Below are positions 1 to 5,278 of a stretch of DNA of 7,174 nt, piece by piece; the stretch's first letter is position 1; every line of letters starts with the position of its first letter. This DNA comes from Flavobacteriia bacterium (lineage in GTDB: Bacteria; Bacteroidota; Bacteroidia; Flavobacteriales; Flavobacteriaceae), in contig QNYL01000179.1 in the NCBI GenBank assembly GCA_003973375.1, forward strand, positions 1-7,174, given 5' to 3'. Both the position numbers and the translations under genes were made by a program. The notes beneath the pieces are model-generated. The model was not told the DNA's origin and did no database searches. It worked only from the letters and a program-made list of their open reading frames with translations.

Positions 1-828
1 TACCAAATCCATATACTCTGCGCCTGTTAGCATATCAGGAGTTGTTGTAAAATTTTGAATACCATAGTTTGAGTTGATAGTAACTCGAGCTGGACCTTTT
101 TTTCCGTGTTTTGTCGTAACCAAAATCACTCCATTTGCTGCTCTGGCCCCGTATATTGCAGCAGAAGCATCTTTTAAAACAGAAATACTTTCAATATCTG
201 CAGGATTAATTCTCGCAAGACCTCCTGCTCTATCTGGAATCCCATCAATTACCACAAGAGCCGAAGTATTGTTAAATGAATTTGTTCCTCTAATTCTAAT
301 ACCTGGGGTATCTGCTCCAGGCGCATTATTTCCGGTATCAATAAAAACACCTGCTACTTTTCCAGAAAGAGCTGCCCCTAAATTTGGTGAGGATGATTTT
401 TCAAGTATTTTTCCGGTTACATTTGCAACAGAACCGGTTAAAGTTGCTTTTTTCTGGGTACCATATCCTACTACAATTACTTCATCAAGAGTGTTGACAT
501 CTTCTTCCATTTTGATATTTAACTCTGTTTCATCTCCAATAACAACTGTAAGAGGTTTCATTCCAACATATGTAAATTTCAAAGTATCTCCTTTGTTAAC
601 TTCAATAGTAAAATTACCATCAAAATCTGTTTCAGTTCCAACTACAGTTCCTACTTTTACAATACTTACACCCGGTAAAGGAGAATTGTTCATATCAGTA
701 ACTGTACCTGTAATTATGTTTTGAGCAATAGTTTCATCAATAAAACCAATTGACACAAGTACAAAGGATACCATAAAAAAAAGATTTTTAAAATAGTTTG
801 TTTTTCTGGTTTGGTTTAGCCTCTTCAT
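1..828 (-). CDS. SusC/RagA-family TonB-dependent outer-membrane transporter, N-terminal 276 codons (3' end beyond window)
   Basis: Outer-membrane channel of the SusC/RagA family, which imports glycans, peptides or other large nutrients using TonB energy, usually with a SusD lipoprotein. I translated the minus strand from the ATG at 828-826, and the frame stays open to base 1. Residues 1-35 form a signal peptide (basic start, hydrophobic stretch about 16-30, end near ETIAQ). Residues 37-110 are the carboxypeptidase-regulatory-like domain (GTVTD, LPGVS, TDFDGNF, YVGM). Residues 115-125 are the DEVIVVGYGTQ segment typical of the family, followed by a plug domain with IRIRGTNSF, VVIDGIP, and ISVLKDASAAIYGARAANG leading into VLVTTK-like strands. 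The family is usually about 1,000 residues, so only the first quarter is present. A second Met at residue 19 (774) would cut into the signal peptide, so the upstream start is preferred. The substrate cannot be told from this part, and SusD, if present, lies outside the window. Confidence 0.93.
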   Translation of the reverse strand, partial: MKRLNQTRKTNYFKNLFFMVSFVLVSIGFIDETIAQNIITGTVTDMNNSPLPGVSIVKVGTVVGTETDFDGNFTIEVNKGDTLKFTYVGMKPLTVVIGDETELNIKMEEDVNTLDEVIVVGYGTQKKATLTGSVANVTGKILEKSSSPNLGAALSGKVAGVFIDTGNNAPGADTPGIRIRGTNSFNNTSALVVIDGIPDRAGGLARINPADIESISVLKDASAAIYGARAANGVILVTTKHGKKGPARVTINSNYGIQNFTTTPDMLTGAEYMDLV

Positions 829-908
829 AAGGTAATATGTTTAAATTTTAGAAAATAGTTTGATTTTTAACTAAAAAAGTAAAAATCCTTGTAAATATAT
901 AACAAAAC

Positions 909-970
909 TTTAACATTTCAAAACTTAATATATAAAAATTTTAACATTTCAAAACTCAATATATAAAAAA
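909..970. repeat. 31-bp direct tandem duplication upstream of the SusC-like gene
   Basis: Bases 909-939 and 940-970 are near-identical 31-bp copies, both starting TTTAACATTTCAAAACT. They differ at t926/c957 and at the end of the A-run. Part of the same pattern (AACAAAACTTT, 901-911) occurs just before the first copy. On the minus strand each copy supplies an AGTTTTG core resembling the -7 promoter element, but only the upstream copy has a TTTG at the right distance. Confidence 0.75.
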
Positions 971-980
971 TTGGGGCAAA
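950..980 (-). promoter_or_regulatory. Candidate Bacteroidota promoter for the SusC-like gene
   Basis: Read on the minus strand, TTTG (980-977) is followed by exactly 19 bases and then GAGTTTTG (957-950). This matches the Bacteroidota consensus TTTG-N19-TAnnTTTG at all but one of the defined positions (G for the first T of the -7 element). It would give a 5' leader of roughly 115 nt before the ATG at 828. The -7 element sits inside a 31-bp tandem repeat. This is a pattern match only; no transcription start is known. Confidence 0.4.
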
Positions 981-1175
981 CTCACACTTTTTTTAAATCT
1001 AACCCTCCCCTGAAAATTTCAACAGAAAATCTTTAAAGTATTGATTTTACTAGTGTTTTAGGGTGGTTTAAAGTTGGAAAACTGTTTTAACCCGAAAAAT
1101 TAACCGTTAAGCTAATATTTTTGCGCCAATTTACTTGATATCAATATTTTATGATGAAAATTTTTAAATTTATTT

Positions 1176-1193
1176 TAGCCCAAATTTGGGCTA
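1176..1193. repeat. 18-bp perfect palindrome
   Basis: TAGCCCAAATTTGGGCTA reads the same on both strands with no spacer. It is followed on the plus strand by TTGTTTAAATTTT and on the minus strand by AAATAAATTT. Having no spacer, it resembles a binding site for a dimeric regulator as much as an RNA hairpin. If transcribed, it could fold into a stem with a small loop and weakly resemble a plus-strand terminator, but no plus-strand gene precedes it. Confidence 0.6.
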
Positions 1194-1227
1194 TTGTTTA
1201 AATTTTGAGCAAGCAACTACTGCTTTG

Positions 1228-1266
1228 CTAACTTTTTGAGATACAATAGTATATCTGCAAAGTTAG
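1228..1266. repeat. Imperfect inverted repeat / hairpin
   Basis: CTAACTTT (1228-1235) pairs with AAAGTTAG (1259-1266). Inside it AGATA (1239-1243) pairs with TATCT (1252-1256), leaving an 8-nt loop and a small internal loop. A second small imperfect inverted repeat (AGCAAGCA ... TGCTTTGCT) lies just upstream at about 1209-1229. It may be the remnant of a mobile-element end, but no matching partner was found beyond the transposase remnant. Confidence 0.4.
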
Positions 1267-1437
1267 ACGCCTTGTATCTGCATACTCAAATATGTGAATT
1301 ATTCAGGTTAAAAGTTGTATTTTTTAATTATAAAAAAAGTAAAATTCATTTGAAAAACAGTTTCATGAGCATGATAGTAACAAAAAAAGATATAAACTCA
1401 ATTGAGTGCTTTTTTTTCATTTACAGAAAAAACTAAA

Positions 1438-1939
1438 CAACCGGATACACAGTGTTTAAAAGATATGGTTTTAGAGCGTTATTAAATAGGAGCTTTACCA
1501 ATAAATTATACTGTTAGAGGAATTATGCATCCATTATGGTTAGTTGTTTGCAGAAACAAAAGACAGGGAGGAATTTGTTATTTACTTGTTAAAAGTAGTT
1601 ATCTACAGCTATAGCGGTGGTAAAATGGGCTTTTATAGGTTATGGTTTGCGTTGGAAAATAGAAAAATATAACAGACATGTAAAGCAAAAATACAGATTG
1701 GAGGATATTCAATTAAAAACTTTTGACGGGCTATAATCAATGCTTGCCGTTCTTACTGTTGCTATTATATTGTTTACAAAAAGATACAGTCAATACACAT
1801 AGAGTTATTACTTGATGCAGGTTATAACTACCTGAACAAACATTGCCTGAGAGAGCTTACAAATTTTATATACTATAAGATTTTTAAAGTTGTATCTATT
1901 TTATTTCACCTTAAAAAGCCACCTTCTAAGAAGGTGTGA
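1438..1939 (+). pseudogene. IS4-family transposase, C-terminal remnant (two stops, two frame changes)
   Basis: Remnant of a DDE transposase. The reading passes through three frames. The first, 1438-1599, gives QPDTQCLKDMVLERY, a TAA at 1483-1485, then INYTVRG, HPLWLVVCRNK and ICYLLVKSS. The second, 1602-1799, gives STAIAVVKWAFIGYGLRW onward. It contains Y-G-L-R-W-K-I-E-K-Y-N-R-H-V-K (1641-1685), which fits the IS4-family signature Y-(2)-R-(3)-E-(6)-K exactly, then LEDIQLKTFDGL, a TAA at 1734-1736 where family members usually read Gln, and SMLAVLTVAI. The third, 1799-1939, gives IELLLDAGYNYLNKHCLRELTNFIYYK and a terminal stop TGA at 1937-1939. The catalytic Glu of the signature survives, but the N-terminal part with the two Asp residues was not found upstream. 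The element is dead. Its outer ends and any target-site duplication could not be placed. Confidence 0.85.
1920..1936. repeat. Perfect 7-bp-stem hairpin at the end of the transposase remnant
   Basis: CACCTTC (1920-1926) and GAAGGTG (1930-1936) pair around a TAA loop. The sequence TGATTTTT follows on the plus strand, so it could serve as a simple terminator for plus-strand transcription through the dead transposase. It has the same 3-nt loop design as the two palindromes downstream but a different stem sequence. Confidence 0.5.
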
Positions 1940-1997
1940 TTTTTACTGTTTAAAGCGATAGAATTTTATATATGATACATGTGAAACATAAAGATTA

Positions 1998-2023
1998 ATC
2001 AGACTCCGGAGGAGTCAACTATA
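1998..2023. repeat. REP-like palindromic unit, copy A
   Basis: GACTCC (2002-2007) and GGAGTC (2011-2016) pair around GGA. The flanks ATCAG on the left and CTAT on the right are shared with copy B at 2049-2072, so the two are diverged copies of one element about 25 bp long and about 51 bp apart. Short intergenic CTCC-n-GGAG palindromes of this sort occur in many copies in Bacteroidota genomes; this window alone shows only two. Confidence 0.6.
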
Positions 2024-2040
2024 TGTAGCGTCAAGATTGT

Positions 2041-2065
2041 ATAAAAATATCAGCTCCGTAGGAGC
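2041..2065 (-). terminator. Probable terminator of the hox operon
   Basis: Read on the minus strand, GCTCC-TAC-GGAGC is followed by TGATATTTTTAT. This gives a G+C-rich 5-bp stem with a 3-nt loop and a nearby T-run, 32 bp after the hoxW stop codon. The stem is short and the T-run begins 5 nt after it, so termination may be partial. Copy A, lying further downstream, could be a second chance. Confidence 0.45.
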
Positions 2066-2072
2066 GACCTAT
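2049..2072. repeat. REP-like palindromic unit, copy B
   Basis: GCTCC (2053-2057) and GGAGC (2061-2065) pair around GTA, flanked by ATCAG and CTAT as in copy A. It lies about 25-50 bp past the stop of the hydrogenase operon and also forms the stem of the likely terminator. Confidence 0.6.
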
Positions 2073-2096
2073 AAAAAACTAACATTTTTTAAAATT

Positions 2097-2567
2097 TCAA
2101 TCAATTTTCATTAATTCGGGATCATATAATTCAATAAAAAATTCCTCTGCTTTTTTCAAATTGGTCATCGCCTTTTTAGTAATCCCGTTTTTGAGGTTCC
2201 ATTGATAACCTTTGATGGCTAATATTTTTGCCACAGGCTGGGCATGATAAAGTTTCTTTGCTAAATAAAGAATTGTTTCAGGCATCAGCTCATGAGTGCT
2301 AAAGCTGTATTTTTCAGAAGGCCGACAGGTTTTGGTGTAAAATCCTTCCTCAATTTTTTCTTTGCTGGCATCAACAAAGAGAACATTTTGATAACGGCTT
2401 ATCAGTTCGGCATCTTCAATCTGTAACTGATACCGGTATTCCAAATCATATTTATTAAACCCTTTACTTTTTATATGATCGAGAAATAACCAGCCCAAAC
2501 CGTCATCCTGCCGGCCTTTATTGCCTATACCTAAAACAATTCCTTTATGTTTAACTTCTTTTAACAT
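2097..2567 (-). CDS. hoxW: [NiFe]-hydrogenase maturation endopeptidase (HoxW type)
   Basis: Cytoplasmic nickel-dependent protease of the HybD/HyaD/HoxW family. It cuts the C-terminal tail from the hydrogenase large subunit once nickel is in place, letting the active site close. The 156-residue length fits the family. GIGNKGRQDDG at residues 13-23 is the signature opening, with an Asp at the first nickel-contact position. FVDAS at 64-68 gives the second Asp (66), and STHEL at 90-94 gives the His (92); these correspond to the Glu/Asp/His nickel contacts known in HybD. YQLQIEDAEL (46-55) is also typical. The ATG at 2567-2565 overlaps the end of hoxH by 17 bases in another frame and is the only start that retains the full GIGN strand with a normal N-terminus. 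It is the last gene of the operon, and its partner is the adjacent HoxH, whose removable tail is visible. Confidence 0.92.
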   Translation of the reverse strand: MLKEVKHKGIVLGIGNKGRQDDGLGWLFLDHIKSKGFNKYDLEYRYQLQIEDAELISRYQNVLFVDASKEKIEEGFYTKTCRPSEKYSFSTHELMPETILYLAKKLYHAQPVAKILAIKGYQWNLKNGITKKAMTNLKKAEEFFIELYDPELMKID

Positions 2568-3999
2568 CGATTAAATTTCCCTGATGGTTGTACAATGAGA
2601 TTTCGAGTGGCATTTGTCCCAAAGCATGTGTGGCACAACTCAAACAAGGATCATAAGCCCTGATGGCTACTTCAACCTGATTGAGCATACTTTCGGTAAT
2701 TTCCGGTTTTTTGTTAATTACATTATTGGCTACCCACCTTACTGCTTGATTCATCGGTTCATTATTATGTGTTGTAGAAACAATCAGGTTGCAGCGTGTA
2801 ATCCGGTCTTTATCATCCACTTCATAATGATGGATCAGTGTTCCTCTCGGAGCTTCAATAATACCAATTCCTTCATTTCTTCTTTCGCCTCTTCTGGTAA
2901 GATCATTACTTAAAATGGCGTCATCTTCTAAAAGCTCTTTCATCATTTCCGCACAGTGGAGGATTTCTATAAGCCTAGCCCAATGAGAATACATAGTCAT
3001 GTTGTTGGTCTTTCCTCCGCTTGCAGCTCTAAAAGCAAGTCGTTCAAATTCGGCCAGTGGTGTGGAAATACCATTGCAAACATTGATTCGGGCTAATGGT
3101 CCTACTCTGTTCCAGCCCTTTTCTCTTCCCAGATGTTTCAGATATGGAAATTTCAAATAAGACCATTTTTCAACACCTTCATAAAAATACTGCTGATAAT
3201 CATCAGCCGGTATATCATCTAAGGTGATATTTCCAAAAGGATCTATTGCTCTTAAATTTCCATCGTAGAGTTCTAAAAATCCGGTCTTTTTGTCTACCAG
3301 ACCTAAATGCCCTGAATTATAAGCAGCAAAGTCATCAAGCCATTCTGAATTTTTAGAATGATATATTTTTATAAAATCGATAATCTCTTTTGACCATTCG
3401 ATCATGGTGTCGATAGAAGGTATTTCTTCTCCGTTGAGAAAAAAATCACGTTCTTTGGCAGATATTTTCTTATGCACTCCTCCAGGAGTTGCCGAGATTC
3501 CGTGGATACGTTTTCCTGCAACCATCTTGATGATTTCCTGACCGAATTTACGCATCAGGATACCTTTTTTTGCCAGTTCAGGAAACTCGATGGCAACGCC
3601 TACCACATTTCTTTTGTTGGGATCTGCATCAAAACCAAATAAGAGATCGGGAGATGCCAGATAGAAGAAATGCAGTGCATGAGATTGGAATATTTGTCCG
3701 AAATGCAGCAGTTTTCTGATTTTCTGGGCAGGTAAAGATAAATCTTCCGGATTCAAACCAACAATCTGATCTATCGCTTTTGCAGCAGCCAGATGGTGAC
3801 TTACCGGGCAAATTCCGCAAAGGCGCTGTACCAGAACAGGGGCTTCCCAGTACGGATGTCCCTGAATAAACCGTTCAAAGCCTCTGAATTCCACAATATG
3901 AAAAAAAGAATCCTTAACCTTGTTATTTTCATCTAAATGGATGGTTACTTTTCCATGGCCCTCAACTCTCGTTACGGGATCTATGACTAATTTTTTCAT
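2551..3999 (-). CDS. hoxH: NAD-reducing [NiFe]-hydrogenase large subunit HoxH (group 3d)
   Basis: Catalytic subunit binding the NiFe(CN)2CO centre that splits or forms H2. Numbered from the ATG at 3999-3997, it has 482 residues, normal for HoxH. It opens with KLVIDPVTRVEGHGK. The first motif RLCGICPVSHHLAAAKA gives Cys61 and Cys64, and the second, DPCLSCATH, gives Cys452 and Cys455; both motifs are of the group 3d type. EAPRGTLIHHY and LIVSTTHNN are conserved core segments. After His458, 24 residues remain (ALGQMPLEIS...), the tail removed by HoxW. The frame is open 13 codons further upstream (to 4038), which would overlap the previous gene by 29 bases. I prefer 3999 because the family N-terminus begins there and it leaves a 10-base gap after the hoxUY stop. 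All four metal-binding cysteines are present, so nothing suggests inactivity. Confidence 0.95.
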   Translation of the reverse strand: MKKLVIDPVTRVEGHGKVTIHLDENNKVKDSFFHIVEFRGFERFIQGHPYWEAPVLVQRLCGICPVSHHLAAAKAIDQIVGLNPEDLSLPAQKIRKLLHFGQIFQSHALHFFYLASPDLLFGFDADPNKRNVVGVAIEFPELAKKGILMRKFGQEIIKMVAGKRIHGISATPGGVHKKISAKERDFFLNGEEIPSIDTMIEWSKEIIDFIKIYHSKNSEWLDDFAAYNSGHLGLVDKKTGFLELYDGNLRAIDPFGNITLDDIPADDYQQYFYEGVEKWSYLKFPYLKHLGREKGWNRVGPLARINVCNGISTPLAEFERLAFRAASGGKTNNMTMYSHWARLIEILHCAEMMKELLEDDAILSNDLTRRGERRNEGIGIIEAPRGTLIHHYEVDDKDRITRCNLIVSTTHNNEPMNQAVRWVANNVINKKPEITESMLNQVEVAIRAYDPCLSCATHALGQMPLEISLYNHQGNLIDVKRS

Positions 4000-4009
4000 C
4001 TTAACAGGT

Positions 4010-5278
4010 TTAATCGTATTTAAATTCTTCGTATGCAATAGAGAATTCCTTTCCTAACAGGATGCTTTTTATCACTTTCCAGATATGATTCGCATTTGGC
4101 GGACAACCGGGAATAAAATAATCGATCTTAACAATCTCATTACACGGGTAAACATTGTTGAGCAGTTTAGGAATATCTTCGTGATTAGGAATCACATTGG
4201 CGCCGATCTCACTGGTAATTCCATGAATATAAGCTTCTTCTAAACATTCTTTTAAGGGAACAAAATTCCGCATGGCGGGAATTCCTCCCATGATGGCACA
4301 TTCTCCAAATCCGATAAGGATATCACATTTCTTTCTAAATTCCTTTAAAACTTCCACATTCTCAGAATTAGCGCAACCTCCTTCGATCAAACCTATATCG
4401 CAACGTTTACTGAATTTTTTAATATCGGTTAAAGGGGATTTGTTAAATTCCACAATCTCCAGTACATCCAGCAATTCTGTATCAATATCCAAAAGCGACA
4501 TATGGCAACCGAAACATCCTGCCAAAGAAGTTGTGGCTACAATAAATTTATTTTTACCGGTAAGAGGTACATTTTTATCGGGGAGAGGTGATTTTTTGGT
4601 TTTTCCTAATAAATCGTATTTTCTTTCACCGAAAGGTTCTTCATAGATCAAACCTTTTACCAGAATAGCTCCTACCGGACAAAGATTCATAGCTCTGATG
4701 GCTTCAGCTTCGGTTAGTTTTTCTTCCTGCTCATAATCGATATGGATACGGGTTTGAACGCCGCGTTTTACAAAAGAGAAAACATCTTTACCATCTTTGG
4801 TTTTTACCAATTCTACGCATCGTTTACATAGGATACAGCGGTTACTTTCCATGATCATCCTTTTCGGATTGAAATCAACCAGTTTATTACCGAAAACATG
4901 AGGAAAACGTGTTACGGTAAGGCCCATATCATAAGCCAGATTCTGCATATCGCAGTTGCCGCTTTTTTCGCAGGAAGGACAAAAGTGATTACCTTCTGCA
5001 TAGAGCATTTCTATGATTGCTTTTCGGGTGTCGATCAGATCATCACTATTGATCTCAATATCCATTCCGTCAAAAACCTTTGTGGTACATGCGGTTGAAG
5101 GTCGGCCATTGATATTGACCGTACAGATTCTGCAGGTGCCTAATGGTGGATTGATCTCATGAAAATGACAAAGTGTTGGAATATAGATTCCATTTTCTTT
5201 GGCGGTGTCTACCAGATTTTTTCCTTCTAAAACCTGATAATCCTTACCATCTATTTTAATATTTATTTTATTATCCAT
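4010..5278 (-). CDS. hoxUY: Fused HoxU (diaphorase iron-sulfur) and HoxY (hydrogenase small subunit) protein
   Basis: A single 422-residue chain joins two normally separate subunits. Residues 1-222 are HoxU. A [2Fe-2S] ferredoxin fold uses Cys37, 49, 52 and 64. NHFCPSCEKSGNC at 97-109 gives Cys100, 103 and 109 for the NuoG-like [4Fe-4S] cluster with a nearby His98. NRCILCKRC at 146-154 with LCPVGA at 199-204 gives Cys148, 151, 154 and 200 for another [4Fe-4S] cluster. A linker of about 20 residues rich in Lys and Pro follows (roughly 223-243). Residues 244-422 are HoxY: SLAGCFGCHMSLLDID (Cys255, 258), GFGECA (Cys327) and PGCPPN (Cys392) supply the single cluster next to the NiFe site. No in-frame ATG lies between codons 197 and 260, so HoxY has no start of its own. 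The start overlaps the hoxF end by 8 bases (ATGGATAA), suggesting coupled translation. Function: carry electrons from H2 at HoxH to FMN in HoxF. A sequencing error creating the fusion is possible but would need to remove a stop and start cleanly. Confidence 0.93.
   Translation of the reverse strand: MDNKINIKIDGKDYQVLEGKNLVDTAKENGIYIPTLCHFHEINPPLGTCRICTVNINGRPSTACTTKVFDGMDIEINSDDLIDTRKAIIEMLYAEGNHFCPSCEKSGNCDMQNLAYDMGLTVTRFPHVFGNKLVDFNPKRMIMESNRCILCKRCVELVKTKDGKDVFSFVKRGVQTRIHIDYEQEEKLTEAEAIRAMNLCPVGAILVKGLIYEEPFGERKYDLLGKTKKSPLPDKNVPLTGKNKFIVATTSLAGCFGCHMSLLDIDTELLDVLEIVEFNKSPLTDIKKFSKRCDIGLIEGGCANSENVEVLKEFRKKCDILIGFGECAIMGGIPAMRNFVPLKECLEEAYIHGITSEIGANVIPNHEDIPKLLNNVYPCNEIVKIDYFIPGCPPNANHIWKVIKSILLGKEFSIAYEEFKYD

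Larger units (their letters stand above)
981..1437. other. A+T-rich gene-free stretch
   Basis: No convincing gene is present on either strand. A 66-codon plus-strand open frame at 1236-1436 has a lysine-, asparagine- and phenylalanine-rich composition with no recognisable motif and looks like chance. The stretch holds an 18-bp palindrome (1176-1193) and an imperfect hairpin (1228-1266), listed separately. The upstream part of the IS4 transposase would be expected just before 1438, but I could not recognise it here, so it is deleted or eroded. Confidence 0.6.

Noticed and set aside
74..724. Plus-strand 216-codon open frame
   Set aside because: It is the antisense shadow of the SusC-like gene, whose minus-strand translation shows clear signal peptide, CarboxypepD-like and plug motifs.
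1226..1268. Integron attC-like site, since GTTAGAC (1262-1268) fits GTTRRRY and CTAAC lies opposite
   Set aside because: The left box reads TGCTAAC, which does not fit RYYYAAC, the span of about 40 bp is shorter than usual attC sites, and no cassette genes or integrase are present.
1236..1436. Small plus-strand gene of 66 codons
   Set aside because: Low-complexity composition, no recognisable motif, and it overlaps a hairpin; it looks like chance in A+T-rich DNA.
1920..2072. CRISPR array, suggested by a series of short palindromes
   Set aside because: The hairpins differ in sequence, there are only two related copies, and there are no uniform repeats or spacers.
4000..4038. Upstream ATG at 4038 as the hoxH start
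   Set aside because: It adds 13 residues not expected in HoxH and overlaps hoxUY by 29 bases; the family N-terminus starts at the ATG at 3999.
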